Shown here: in pieces, positions 1 to 8,342 of the stretch
Numbering within the stretch: position 1 is the first letter of the stretch
How the letters are laid out: every line of letters begins with the position of its first letter
Assembly (NCBI GenBank): GCA_029260315.1
Contig: JAJDDM010000158.1
Coordinates: 1-37,125 of the forward strand
DNA length: 37,125 nucleotides
Direction: 5' to 3'
From: Phycisphaerales bacterium
GTDB taxonomy: Bacteria > Planctomycetota > Phycisphaerae > Phycisphaerales > UBA1924
The notes under the pieces: model-generated
What the model saw: only the letters and a program-made list of their open reading frames with translations
What the model was told of the DNA's origin: nothing
Databases searched by the model: none
Translations under genes and position numbers: made by a program

Positions 1-265
1 CCTCGACCGGCCGGTCTACACCCAGGTCGAGAATTTCATGCGGCGAACCGTCCGGCAGCCAGTAGACGCCTCGTTGATCGGTGACCAAGGCCCAGGCATC
101 GGCCTCGCGCACCGCCGCCTTGCCCGCCGGCACGGCGGGCGGCGCCTCCGCCGTGGCGAATGCCGGGATCAAGTACTCGTCCGGCTCAAGCGGGCTCGGG
201 TCGGCGGCGGACGGGCCGAGGTATTCCTTGGTGACCGGGTGGTAGTTATGGATCGTTAAAGGCAT
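1..265 (-). CDS. tail fibre assembly-like protein, partial (C-terminus missing)
   Basis: The gene starts at an ATG on the minus strand at 265-263 and runs off the window after 88 codons without a stop. The visible protein begins MPLTIHNYHPVTKEYLG, is proline- and acid-rich, and ends near a WLPDGSPHEI segment. Short proteins opening with a 'Y/H-P-x-T-x-E-Y' phrase directly behind a tail fibre gene are typical of tail fibre assembly chaperones. The start lies 9 bases after the stop of the collar-type fibre, so the two are probably cotranscribed. Assignment is from position and the N-terminal motif only. Confidence 0.55.
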   Translation of the reverse strand, partial: MPLTIHNYHPVTKEYLGPSAADPSPLEPDEYLIPAFATAEAPPAVPAGKAAVREADAWALVTDQRGVYWLPDGSPHEILDLGVDRPVE

Positions 266-274
266 GGGTCGTCC

Positions 275-994
275 TCAAAATTTGATGGCGAGCATCCAGG
301 CGATGTTGCGCGGCCGGGCCTCGCTACCGCCCTCGGTACCGGTGGTCGCCCCGGCCGTGCTTAGCCAGGCTCCGCCGCTACCGGATGGCACGAAGCCGCC
401 GACTAGTGAGGCGGATAGGGTGTAGCTGTGGGCGTGGCTCCTGTTCTGATCGGCCTGTGATGTGCCGATCGCGCGCCCGGAATCGACGCCGCGCGCGTCG
501 TCCCAAGCGCGTAGAAATTCACCGCGCGCGTCGGGCAGGCGGAACGTCGTCGCCAGATCGCCGTCCGAAAACGCGCCCCAATTTGTTGCCGACCAGACGG
601 CTTCAGTAACCAGGTTGCCGCTGGCCTGGGCGTAGGCCCAGAGGTTCGCGTAGGTGACCCGGTTCAACAGCGCGCCGTTGACCTTGAGGAAACCGGTCGG
701 CAGGGTCGTGCCGGGAACCCAAATCGGCGTTCCGACGGGCACCGCTGCGTTCACGACCAGGGTTTGGATAGCCGCCAGAAGCTGCGCGCGGTTGGCCTTG
801 TCCAGCGCCGCGCCGGTGCCGACGATCACGTTCGCCAACTCTTCCTGAATCATATTCAGGTATTCGTCCTCGACCACGGTCGCGGGCACGGCGAGGGATG
901 GATCGCCCTTGGTGAAGTAGCTATCCGGGTTCGGGCCGGCGGCGGTCGACGCCGGCAAAACGGCTGCCGCGCTAGCGCTATCTATCCGGTACAT
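275..994 (-). CDS. phage tail collar-domain fibre protein
   Basis: This 239-residue protein has a phage tail collar domain: a GTPIWVPGTTLPTGFLKVNG segment around residues 92-111, then LPDARGEFLRAWDDARGVDSGR, and an ARPRNIAWMLAIKF-type C-terminus. The order 'P-x-G-x-L-x-x-N-G ... L-P-D-x-R-G-x-F-x-R ... E-x-R-P-x-N' is the family signature. The N-terminus, with EDEYLNMIQEEL, probably docks on the baseplate. Collar fibres form the distal receptor-binding part of contractile tails. It follows gp48 in the same operon. It is short for a Mu S-type fibre (about 500 residues), so further fibre genes may lie beyond the window edge. Confidence 0.88.
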   Translation of the reverse strand: MYRIDSASAAAVLPASTAAGPNPDSYFTKGDPSLAVPATVVEDEYLNMIQEELANVIVGTGAALDKANRAQLLAAIQTLVVNAAVPVGTPIWVPGTTLPTGFLKVNGALLNRVTYANLWAYAQASGNLVTEAVWSATNWGAFSDGDLATTFRLPDARGEFLRAWDDARGVDSGRAIGTSQADQNRSHAHSYTLSASLVGGFVPSGSGGAWLSTAGATTGTEGGSEARPRNIAWMLAIKF

Positions 995-1004
995 CGGGCC
1001 TCCA

Positions 1005-1592
1005 TCATGAGTAAAAGAACTCGATTTCGGTGTGCGCCGGCTTGAGCCGCCTCAGGACGCACTCCAGGATCTCGTTGCCCCAATCGCGCAGCGGCTCGCC
1101 GGCGGCGCTGATGCCGGCGGCGAAGCTCGTGATGGTGAACTCGGCCGCGTTCACGCGCCACACGGGCCGCCACGCTTCGCTACCGGCCGCGTCGCCGGCG
1201 GCGCTATGACCGGCCAAGAAGGGGCCGAGTTCCGTGATCGTGATCGCAAAGCCCAGCGCGGCGGCAACGTCGATAAAGTATTGGCGCGAAGCCCCGCCCA
1301 AGGCCGTCAACTTCGCGACCAGGGCCGCGCGGCGCTCCTGCAGCGTGTCGGGCTGCACCGTGCAGGTATCGGGCAGGCCGGCCACGCGCTCCCAATCCGG
1401 AAGCAACTCCAGCGTGGTCCGCGGATCGGCTTCCTCGATCAGAACCTGCGCGCGCGCGTCGACGCGGGCCAGCTCCTCGGCTAGGCCGGCGAGAAACTTG
1501 GTCAAGGTGGCGTCTTCTTCGCGTGGCCAGGCCGGCCCTTGCGGCAAGAGCGCTTGAAGTTGCGCGCGGTAGTCGGCGGCGGTCAGACCCAT
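1005..1592 (-). CDS. baseplate protein, Mu gp48 / DUF2313 family (YmfQ-like)
   Basis: The 195-residue product opens with an 'L-x-x-L-L-P-x-G-x-A-W-P' phrase (ALLPQGPAWPRE), followed by ADPRTTLELLPDWERVAGLPD, the hallmark of the Mu gp48/YmfQ family. In Mu-like phages this protein lies between the baseplate J protein and the tail fibre and helps link baseplate to fibres. Its start overlaps the gp47 end by 10 bases, indicating translational coupling. Length agrees with the family (about 180-200). Confidence 0.9.
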   Translation of the reverse strand: MGLTAADYRAQLQALLPQGPAWPREEDATLTKFLAGLAEELARVDARAQVLIEEADPRTTLELLPDWERVAGLPDTCTVQPDTLQERRAALVAKLTALGGASRQYFIDVAAALGFAITITELGPFLAGHSAAGDAAGSEAWRPVWRVNAAEFTITSFAAGISAAGEPLRDWGNEILECVLRRLKPAHTEIEFFYS

Positions 1593-2638
1593 GTGATGAC
1601 CCCCATGGTGGCAATCTCACCGGCGGCGCGAACGTCGTTCGCGGCCGGGACCGTGAGAACATGGTCGGTCTCGCCGGCGGCGATCGAGACCGCCTCGCGC
1701 ATGTGCGAGAGCAGGATCGTGCCGCCCGGCGCGGCCTCGCGCAGGATGAGGTCGGTAAGTTCCGCCAGCACAGCGGCCTGGGCCTCGGCCGTGTTCGGGG
1801 TGAGCTGGATGGTAAAGGCAAGTGGCACCGCGACCGGGGCGACCACGGTGACGGCGGCGGTCACAGGCCGGCGCGCGTCGATGTAGGCCTGCAGCTCCGC
1901 GACCTTGGGCGCGTCGGGAATAATGGAAACCGCGTGGTTGTCGACCACGAAGCGCACCGTCACCGTGCCCAGGCCCAACTCGTTCGGGAACACCCAGGCG
2001 CGCGTGACCTCCGCGACTTCCAAGGCCCAAGCGATGTAGTCGAAGTCCGCACCGCCGTGGGGGGCCTGGCGGATACGCGCGAGCAGGCGCGCGAGCAGAT
2101 CCGCGTCGCTTTCCGTGTCGCCACCGCCGCTCAATCCGCCGGCCGCGACCGTGGCGGTGGCGGCGACGCCCTGAATCGTTGTCGAGAGATCGAGCAGGCT
2201 CGCCGCCGCCGTGTCGCCCGCCTTGCCAGGCTCGCTCGCGGTCACAGCGGCCGCGGCCGTTCCGGCGACGATGGCGACTTGGGCGTCGGTGGTAAAGGCG
2301 ACGCCGTCGGATCGGGTGACTTCGCTTCCGGCCGGAATGATGCTGGTATCCACGCCGGTGAAGGTGACGCTGCCGGCGGCGAAGGTGGCCGCCTTGCGCG
2401 CGATAGTATAAACGCCGGCGTGACGCACCAAGAACTCCGCCTCGGCGGTATCGACGATTACCTGCTTGGCGATGAAGTCGAGATAACCGTAGAGGCCGAG
2501 GCCAGCGGCGGCGGCGGCGGCGGCGAGCACGTTGAGGTTTGAGCGGCGCAGGCGCGCGTCGGCGCCGGGCAGTCCGGCCTCGATGTCGGCGAGAGTGCGC
2601 TCTTGGAGTTGGGTGAGCGTCGGTCTTGCGAAGGGCAT
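1583..2638 (-). CDS. baseplate J-like protein, Mu gp47
   Basis: The 351-residue protein matches Mu gp47/baseplate J: an N-terminal helix with TLTQLQERTLADIEAGLPGAD, then LRRSNLNVLAAAAA and a GLGLYGYLDFIAKQ segment, a beta-rich middle with GVAFTTDAQV, and a C-terminal half with TRAWVFPNELGLGTVTVRFVVD. These proteins form the wedge part of the contractile-tail baseplate. It lies directly downstream of gp46 and overlaps gp48. Length is normal for the family. The hydrophobic alanine run near residues 40-50 is part of the conserved N-terminal region and need not be a membrane segment. Confidence 0.93.
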   Translation of the reverse strand: MPFARPTLTQLQERTLADIEAGLPGADARLRRSNLNVLAAAAAAAGLGLYGYLDFIAKQVIVDTAEAEFLVRHAGVYTIARKAATFAAGSVTFTGVDTSIIPAGSEVTRSDGVAFTTDAQVAIVAGTAAAAVTASEPGKAGDTAAASLLDLSTTIQGVAATATVAAGGLSGGGDTESDADLLARLLARIRQAPHGGADFDYIAWALEVAEVTRAWVFPNELGLGTVTVRFVVDNHAVSIIPDAPKVAELQAYIDARRPVTAAVTVVAPVAVPLAFTIQLTPNTAEAQAAVLAELTDLILREAAPGGTILLSHMREAVSIAAGETDHVLTVPAANDVRAAGEIATMGVITWV

Positions 2639-2639
2639 C

Positions 2640-3092
2640 TCAAGTGCCTCCCAGGGCCGTCTCGAAGCGCTGGCGGAATTCGGTTCCTTCGTTGAGCGCG
2701 ATCTCGATCGTCATGCCCAGCAACCCGGTTCTGACCCATTCGGCCGCCACTTCGACGCGCGACGCCACGCCGTCCTCGATCAGCCAGGCCAAGGCTTCGC
2801 GCGCATATTCGCGGGCGCGGTTCAGGGTCTCCGTGGTCTGCTTCTCGCGCTTCAGGAGCCAGAGGCGCGAGCCGATCCGGTCGCCTTCGTTCTGGGCTAA
2901 GGCATCGCCCCACCAACCGCGCCGGTCGGTCTCGCCGGCGGGCAGCTCGTCGTCCGGCTCCGCGCGCCGGTCGGTAAAGAGCGAGATGACAACCGCGGTC
3001 TCGATGCTGTCGTCATCGCGGAGCAAGCGATCATCGAGTGCCAGGTCGCCGACGAATTGCCGGGTGTCGAAGAGCGTGGCGAGATCGGTCAT
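2640..3092 (-). CDS. baseplate protein, Mu gp46 family
   Basis: The 150-residue protein contains DSIETAVVISLFTDRRAEPDDELP followed by RRGWWGDALA and RIGSRLWLLKREKQTTETL. 'W-W-G-D ... G-S-x-L-W-L-L-x-R-x-K' is the signature of the Mu gp46 family (related to T4 gp25-type wedge proteins). It completes the gp45-gp46-gp47 baseplate block. Its start overlaps the stop of gp45 by four bases (ATGA type). Confidence 0.92.
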   Translation of the reverse strand: MTDLATLFDTRQFVGDLALDDRLLRDDDSIETAVVISLFTDRRAEPDDELPAGETDRRGWWGDALAQNEGDRIGSRLWLLKREKQTTETLNRAREYAREALAWLIEDGVASRVEVAAEWVRTGLLGMTIEIALNEGTEFRQRFETALGGT

Positions 3093-3628
3093 GGCGTGGA
3101 TATCCCCGCGCAGCGAACCTTGTCCGAGCCCTCGACGATCGGATGCAGGCCGGCGGAGGACCCCGAGCCGACATTCACCTTGTCGCCGATGCGCGCGATG
3201 CGCGCGCCGCCTTCCGCGCCCAGGTGTACGTCGTCGGACTTGATCACGACCTTGGGTGCCTCGACCTCGATACGGTCGCGGTACAGCACGATCTTCTGGC
3301 CCAAGTCGTCGTAGACCGCGACCTCGCCCTCGGCCAGCGCCTTGAGCCGGTAGCGCCGGTCATCGACGGCGATGACAAGCGGATGGTCGCGATGTCCTAA
3401 GACGTGAACCACGACCGCTTCCGCGCCAGGATGCGGGTGGGCGGTTAAGCCGTAGTTCTGAACTCGCTCGGCCCGCGCCCGCGCTTCTCCGGCAAGCAAG
3501 GAGACCTGCAGCTCCTGCATCATGGGCGTGTCGTCGATCAGGCGCACCACGCCGCGCGCGACCATCGTTTCAATGCGGCGTTTCAGGGGTGCGACGATCT
3601 TGCCGATGGCGCGCCTCATCACGGCCAA
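3089..3628 (-). CDS. baseplate assembly protein / tail spike, Mu gp45
   Basis: The 179-residue protein begins with an RAIGKIVAPLKRRIETMVARGVVRLID helix, then QELQVSLLAGEARARAERVQNYGLTAHPHPGAEAVVV, which matches the Mu gp45 (gpV-like) family. In Mu this trimer forms the membrane-piercing spike at the baseplate tip. The C-terminal third (YRDRIEVEAPKVVIKSDDVHLGAEGG) has the repeating short-strand pattern expected of the spike beta-helix. The start overlaps the gp44 end by 10 bases. Mu spikes bind metal at the tip through HxH; no clear HxH was seen at this C-terminus. Confidence 0.92.
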   Translation of the reverse strand: MAVMRRAIGKIVAPLKRRIETMVARGVVRLIDDTPMMQELQVSLLAGEARARAERVQNYGLTAHPHPGAEAVVVHVLGHRDHPLVIAVDDRRYRLKALAEGEVAVYDDLGQKIVLYRDRIEVEAPKVVIKSDDVHLGAEGGARIARIGDKVNVGSGSSAGLHPIVEGSDKVRCAGISTP

Positions 3629-4671
3629 CCAAGGCCCTTGTCGGGCTTCTCTTCGATCTCGATCAACTCGAAGGCTTGGCGGCGCGCCAGGGTCAGGATG
3701 GCGCGGCTTCCGCCTTGGCCCGAGAGCGTATACTGGACGCCGGTGATCAGCATGCGGGCGTCGATACCAAGCGATGGCGAGGTGACCGGCACCTCGGTGT
3801 TAGGCCGCCACAGCTTTCCGGCGCCGTCCCGCCAACCCTGCACGGTTATGTCGGCGCGCCGGGCGCGCGCCGCGCGCACCCGCGCCTCCCACTTGGCCCG
3901 TTCCGTCAGTTGCGCGGCGTCGCCAGGGGCCTCGGCGGCGATGACCAACGGCCGATGCCGGTGCACACCGGGGTCGCTTGCTTTGCCTTGGGGTTCCGAC
4001 ACCGAAGCGCCCCAGCCCAGATCGCTGCCGGTGGCCTGGCCCTTGACCGTGTAGGCCGAGTAGCGGTCGAGCAGGCTGTAGGTCCCGCGCGCGGATAGAA
4101 TGTTCTCGCCTTCGATCAGCGCGGTCGCCGCGCCCTCGGCCCCCGAGTTGGTCAGAGCCAAGCCGCCAAGGCCGTCGGATATAGGCAGAACCGCGCGCTG
4201 CCGGCAGGCCCGCTCGATCGCCTCGTAGGCGGTCTCGCCTTGCTCGATGGCGAATTTCTTGAAGGGCCGGCCAAGGTCGGTTGCGACGGTGACTTGGATG
4301 CCGAAGGGCTGGGCCAGGTCCGCGACGATCCTGGCCAGCAAGACGTTGATCCACTCGCCGCCGGCGCGCTCGGCCGAGCAGTCGACCAAGTCCCCGGTCG
4401 CGTCGCGGCCGCGCAAGGATACCGAGTGCGAGTCGCCCTCGATTGCAGGCGATACCTCGTCCACATAGCCGGTGATGACCGTGTCGCCGCCCAGCGCCAA
4501 GGAGCAAGCGTCGCCAAGCGCGATCGCGCGCGCGGCCTGCTGCCCCGGCCAACGCTCGGTCACGCCGATCTCGAAGGCTCCGGCAATGGTCTCGATCGAG
4601 CGGCGCGCGGTGACTTGGGTCCAGCCGCCATGGACCGCGCCGCCGACCGTGAGCGTGACGTCATCGGCCAT
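3619..4671 (-). CDS. baseplate hub protein, Mu gp44
   Basis: The 350-residue protein opens VTLTVGGAVHGGWTQVTARR-SIETIAGAFEIGVTERWPG, typical of Mu gp44 / late control D-like hub proteins, with conserved 'F-E-I-x-x-T-E-x-W-P' spacing. It then has GYVDEVSPAIEGDSHSVSLRGRDATGDLVDCSA, the conserved 'V-x-G-R-x-x-x-x-D-L-V-D-C-S' segment. The hub anchors the spike and ends the tail tube. It sits between gp43 and gp45 with short overlaps on both sides and has the normal length. Confidence 0.93.
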   Translation of the reverse strand: MADDVTLTVGGAVHGGWTQVTARRSIETIAGAFEIGVTERWPGQQAARAIALGDACSLALGGDTVITGYVDEVSPAIEGDSHSVSLRGRDATGDLVDCSAERAGGEWINVLLARIVADLAQPFGIQVTVATDLGRPFKKFAIEQGETAYEAIERACRQRAVLPISDGLGGLALTNSGAEGAATALIEGENILSARGTYSLLDRYSAYTVKGQATGSDLGWGASVSEPQGKASDPGVHRHRPLVIAAEAPGDAAQLTERAKWEARVRAARARRADITVQGWRDGAGKLWRPNTEVPVTSPSLGIDARMLITGVQYTLSGQGGSRAILTLARRQAFELIEIEEKPDKGLGWP

Positions 4672-5890
4672 GGTGCAGCACCTCGATCGCGCGCCCGCCC
4701 GGCACGAAGCCCGGATGACGCACCCGGTTCCGCGCCACGAGATCCTCGGCCTGGGCGATTACCGCCGTGGGATCGTCGCCGGCGAGGCCGTGCGCCAGCG
4801 CCAGCGCCGGCAGGGTCGCGGTTGGCGTAAGCGTGATCACGCCGTCGAGGGCCGCGCCGCGCGCCGTCAGGTCGCGCACAACGGCCGCCAGGAGATCCTT
4901 CAGAACAGCGAACACGGCATCGTCGCCGGCGTCGCCAGCGGCCAGGATTTGATCGTCCAGGCGGTCGGCCAGATCGTCGCGCAAGGCAAGCGCATCGTTG
5001 CGCGACTCGAATTCCAGACCGGCCGAGGCCCTTGCCGCCTCGATCGTGGCGGCGCGCTGCACCAGGGCCGTTAAGGCCTGGCGGTTGGAGGATTGCACAG
5101 ACCGGTTCGCCGTGCCGGCCGGAACCGAGGCTAAGCTGTTACCGAAGATTGAGAGGTCGCCCAGGGCGCGCACCGCCGGCAGGGGATCGGCCCCCAGGCT
5201 CGCGAGCGAGCGGACCATGCCGGTGATTTTCGATGACAGGGTGGCCGGCGTCAGCACCAGGTTATTCGCGTTCGCGCGCAATCCCGCCAGGTCCTTGGTG
5301 AAGGCCGGCGCGGCCTCCGGCAGGGCGACCAAGCGCCGGGCGAGGCCTTCGATGTCGTCGCTGGCCTGTGTGACCAGGCCGCTCGCCGCCTCCAGGATGA
5401 AGGCGGGTTTCTTGCCGGTGTCGAAAGTCTGCTCGAACACCTGCTCGGCCGCCGCGATAGAGGTATCCGCCTGGGTCCGGGTGAGGGCGCGTGTGTCGGC
5501 GCGGGCCTGGGGAAAGCGGTTGTCGCCGGCTTGGACGAAGGTGATGGAAAAGCTCGCGTAGCGGCCCTGGTCCTTGTCCTCGCGCATCGAGTAGCGGTTG
5601 CCGACCAAGGAGACAGTGATCGAGCCGAGGTATGGATGCACGAGCGTGGCCGGCCCCTTCGCCTCCAGCGCCTCCAGGAGGCGATCGCGCGCGGCCATGT
5701 AATCGTCACCCAGCACATAAGCCTCGACGCGGTACTGGCGCGTCATGCGCCCCAGATCCTCGGCAAAGGGCTCGTCGCGGCCGGGGTACTCGTGCAGCTC
5801 CCCGCGACGGCCGCCGCCGATGTCGTGGCCCTTGATGAAGAAGGGCACGCCCCGGAACGAGGCCGGGCGAAGTTGATCGCGCCAGGTCAT
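4661..5890 (-). CDS. N: Mu gp43 (gpN)-like tail/DNA circularisation protein
   Basis: The 409-residue protein begins TWRDQLRPASFRGVPFFIKGHD and continues GGRRGELHEYPGRDEPFAEDLGR, the strongly conserved N-terminus of Mu gpN ('W-R-x-x-L-x-x-A-S-F-R-G-V-x-F'). Other marks are GPATLVHPYLG and SFSITFVQAG. Annotation of the family as a DNA circularisation protein is historical; the gene belongs to the tail/baseplate block. The start is an ATG at 5890. The preceding 520 bases contain a reverse-strand lipoprotein gene rather than the tape measure gene that normally abuts it. Confidence 0.92.
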   Translation of the reverse strand: MTWRDQLRPASFRGVPFFIKGHDIGGGRRGELHEYPGRDEPFAEDLGRMTRQYRVEAYVLGDDYMAARDRLLEALEAKGPATLVHPYLGSITVSLVGNRYSMREDKDQGRYASFSITFVQAGDNRFPQARADTRALTRTQADTSIAAAEQVFEQTFDTGKKPAFILEAASGLVTQASDDIEGLARRLVALPEAAPAFTKDLAGLRANANNLVLTPATLSSKITGMVRSLASLGADPLPAVRALGDLSIFGNSLASVPAGTANRSVQSSNRQALTALVQRAATIEAARASAGLEFESRNDALALRDDLADRLDDQILAAGDAGDDAVFAVLKDLLAAVVRDLTARGAALDGVITLTPTATLPALALAHGLAGDDPTAVIAQAEDLVARNRVRHPGFVPGGRAIEVLHHGR

Positions 5891-5895
5891 GCCGC

Positions 5896-5901
5896 TAGGC
5901 T
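5896..5901 (+). promoter_or_regulatory. possible -10 element for the reverse-oriented lipoprotein gene
   Basis: On the plus strand a TTGATC hexamer (5873-5878) and TAGGCT (5896-5901) are separated by 17 bases. Each matches the sigma-70 consensus only partly (4/6 and 3/6). Transcription from this pair would start about at the ATG at 5908, giving a nearly leaderless mRNA, which would fit the lack of a clear Shine-Dalgarno sequence there. The call is weak and rests on spacing. Confidence 0.2.
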
Positions 5902-5907
5902 CCCTGG

Positions 5908-6405
5908 ATGATAAAACGATTCGCGATTGTGCTTGCGGCTGCGCTGGGCTTGGCCGGGTGCGGGGAGCCGGAGGCGGCGCGCATCGTTGTGCGCGGCGAG
6001 ATTAGCGAAGATCAAGCGGCTGTCGTCGGTGAAGCCATCGCGGCTTTCGAGCGTGCCTGTCCCGATCTTGTGGAACGCTACTGGGGCGACGTTGAGAGCG
6101 CCGAGGCCGTCGTATGGGGGCCGGAGGTGGTCAAGGATTTGCTCGAAATCGACTACCGTTGGGAGCAATGGGGTTGGACCAGATGGATCGAGATCAACGT
6201 CAAGATCGTCGATGATCCTAAAATCATTCCTGGGCGACACCGTGCTCAAGGACACACGCTTTACTACTTTCTCGGCGGCGGCCGGCGCCCGGGTGTCGAC
6301 GGCAAGAAGACGCAGTCCCAGGTTCTTTGCCCCATGCCTGACGGCCAGGGCTCCGACGTCTTGAAACCGGCCCCGGGCCTGGCAGTCGTCGATCAATTGG
6401 GCTGA
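5908..6405 (+). CDS. small lipoprotein, probable phage moron
   Basis: The 165-residue protein starts with a type II signal sequence: MIKR, a hydrophobic core of alanine and leucine, and a lipobox LAGC at residues 15-18, so the mature protein would begin at Cys18. The mature part is unfamiliar. It is tryptophan-rich around residues 85-100 (WEQWGWTRWIE) and has a second cysteine near the C-terminus. It is the only plus-strand gene in the left arm and lies between the tape measure and gp43 genes, which are normally adjacent. That placement, the signal and the separate direction suggest an independently expressed 'moron' gene, perhaps for surface change or exclusion of other phages (inference). 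The same codons are also open on the minus strand; the plus frame is preferred because of the lipoprotein signal. Confidence 0.72.
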   Translation: MIKRFAIVLAAALGLAGCGEPEAARIVVRGEISEDQAAVVGEAIAAFERACPDLVERYWGDVESAEAVVWGPEVVKDLLEIDYRWEQWGWTRWIEINVKIVDDPKIIPGRHRAQGHTLYYFLGGGRRPGVDGKKTQSQVLCPMPDGQGSDVLKPAPGLAVVDQLG

Positions 6406-6413
6406 TCGCTTCA

Positions 6414-8342
6414 TCACGGCCCTACCATTGCCATGCCGACATCGACATCGAGGTCCACGCCGACGCTCGATTCGACGGAGCGCACGCGCGTACCGGGCGG
6501 CGCGTTCTGCAGCTCAACGACCGCGCGGACTTCGGCCGGCTCGGGCTGCGCGCCCCCGCCGTCCCGTTCGGTAATCAACCGGGCGATTGTCTCGGCCAGA
6601 TTCTCGCCGCCGAAGCTGCCCAAGGCGGCCCCGATGATCCCGCCTATGGCGGTGCCTATTATCGGGACGAAGGACCCGAGCGCCGCCCCCGCCGCCGCAC
6701 CGCTAATGCCGCCCGCAAGGCCGCCCGCCGCGCGGCTCGTTCCTTGTATCTTCTGCGCACTGCTTAGGCTGCTGTCGGCCAGGGTCGATCCGACATCGAA
6801 CAATGACATCAGGGCCAGCAGCGGCGCGGAGCCCCGCAGGCCGAGACGCGCGGCGCCGCCGGCACGCGCCAACCGGGAAACACCGGCGCCAGCGCCTTTG
6901 CCCGCGAAGCGGCCGATGACGGATTTGCTGCCCCGGCCGCCGCGCCCCGTGCCGCCGCCGGCACCCGCGCCGCCGCCAAATCCCCCCGGCCAGTTGGTTA
7001 CGAAGACGGGCGTTGCTCCCGCGCCGGCGCCGCCGAGGCCCGGCAGCAACCCACCCGAACCGCCCGCGCCCTTACCGAAGAGCTTGCGCGCGCCGAAACC
7101 GATTGCCTTGCCGACGCCCAGCTTGCGTGCGAGCAGCAATCCCCCGAAACCGATGCCGACGTTCTTGGCCGTGTCCAATAGGTCCTGCAGGCGGCCCGGC
7201 TCGATGCTGTTCAGCGAATCGGCCAAGTCCCGGATTGGCGCCGCAAGGTTACTGTCCCCGAACTGAGCCCACGCGGTCGAGAGGTTCTGGACCGCACCGG
7301 CCATGTCGTCCGCAGCTCTTTGGCTGTCCGTTAAGACCTGAGTTCCGTCGCCCTGAATTGACAGGAACCTATCCAGAGACTCTATGGCACCACTCTGCTT
7401 GAACTCAGTTATAGCGGCGTTGAAGGCGCGCATAGCCTCGGCATCGAAGACCTGAGATATTTTCAAGGTGTCGCCGCCGGTCTTGGCTATGATTTCGGAC
7501 ATGATCTCGTTGATGGCGCGCATCTTGTCCGGTTGGTCCGGCTCGAATATCCGAATGCCGCCGCTCTGAAGAAGCTTGACCTTGTCGGCGTCCTGTAGGG
7601 TACGAAGCACCGCTTCAAAGGCAGTCGTCGCCTGCTCGGCCGTTCCTGTCCCTTGACGGATCACTTGAATCACCGCGCCAATCTCCCGCACGGCCGTCTG
7701 GCCTTGGCGGCCGGTCGCGGCGTAGGCGGAAGCCAATCGCTCGCCCTGTCCGGCCAAGTTGCCGAGCGTGAAGGCCCCCTCCTTCCCCTGCGTTGCAAGC
7801 GTGTCGAGCGCGGCGGCGACCTCGCCGTTTGTGGTAAGCCCGAATTTCCTTAACTCGGCGGTTAGCGCGCCGATCTCGGCGCCGCTGCCCCCAGTCGCCT
7901 GAATGGCGAGGGCTAGATTGCGCAGGTTCTCCTCGGCGAAGTCTAGATCGCCGGTTTTCTCAACGATGGTTTCAACCGCCGAGGTCAGCTCGCTCGCGTC
8001 GATGCGGATGTCACCTTGCTGCGAGACCTCGAAGATTCGGCGTTTGAGCCCTTCGAGCTTTTCTCCGGTGATGTCGGCCTGGATACCCAGGCGCGTGAAG
8101 CGGCGTTGAAGAGATACTGTTGAACGTATCGTCCCCACGACGGCAGCGCCGGTCGCGAGCGCGACGTAGCGATTGCCCAGACGGTCGATGCCACGCCCCA
8201 GAGCGGCGGAGCCACGCTGAAGGCGGCTCAGGCTGCGCCGGCCGTCACGGGAGAAGCGGTCCAAACTCCTGGCAAAATCGCGCGAGTTTTGGGGAAGGTT
8301 CCCCCCAAGATTGACCAACAAGCGTGTGGTTAGGTCACCCAT
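6414..8342 (-). CDS. tail tape measure protein, Mu gp42-like
   Basis: The 642-residue protein has the layout of a tape measure protein. The N-terminus is basic and helical, then comes a TMP core (about residues 60-260) with ITGEKLEGLKRRIFEVSQQ and AIQATGGSGAEIGALTAELRKFG. There follow a helical middle, a glycine-rich segment (about 440-480), and a hydrophobic alanine/glycine stretch near 540-590 (GGISGAAAGAALGSFVPIIG) that may insert in a membrane at infection. It lies directly after the tail assembly chaperones and before gp43, as in Mu. Using the general rule of about 0.15 nm per residue, the tail would be near 95 nm (inference). Confidence 0.92.
   Translation of the reverse strand: MGDLTTRLLVNLGGNLPQNSRDFARSLDRFSRDGRRSLSRLQRGSAALGRGIDRLGNRYVALATGAAVVGTIRSTVSLQRRFTRLGIQADITGEKLEGLKRRIFEVSQQGDIRIDASELTSAVETIVEKTGDLDFAEENLRNLALAIQATGGSGAEIGALTAELRKFGLTTNGEVAAALDTLATQGKEGAFTLGNLAGQGERLASAYAATGRQGQTAVREIGAVIQVIRQGTGTAEQATTAFEAVLRTLQDADKVKLLQSGGIRIFEPDQPDKMRAINEIMSEIIAKTGGDTLKISQVFDAEAMRAFNAAITEFKQSGAIESLDRFLSIQGDGTQVLTDSQRAADDMAGAVQNLSTAWAQFGDSNLAAPIRDLADSLNSIEPGRLQDLLDTAKNVGIGFGGLLLARKLGVGKAIGFGARKLFGKGAGGSGGLLPGLGGAGAGATPVFVTNWPGGFGGGAGAGGGTGRGGRGSKSVIGRFAGKGAGAGVSRLARAGGAARLGLRGSAPLLALMSLFDVGSTLADSSLSSAQKIQGTSRAAGGLAGGISGAAAGAALGSFVPIIGTAIGGIIGAALGSFGGENLAETIARLITERDGGGAQPEPAEVRAVVELQNAPPGTRVRSVESSVGVDLDVDVGMAMVGP

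Noticed and set aside
1523-2542. Long plus-strand frame opposite gp47
   Set aside because: It is antisense to a clear baseplate J protein and has a repetitive Arg/Gly/Asp composition typical of shadow frames in GC-rich DNA.
5887-6417. Minus-strand frame of 176 codons between tape measure and gp43 as the real gene
   Set aside because: The opposite frame has a lipoprotein signal and more natural protein sequence; the minus product has no recognisable feature. Kept as a finding because of its coupled edges.
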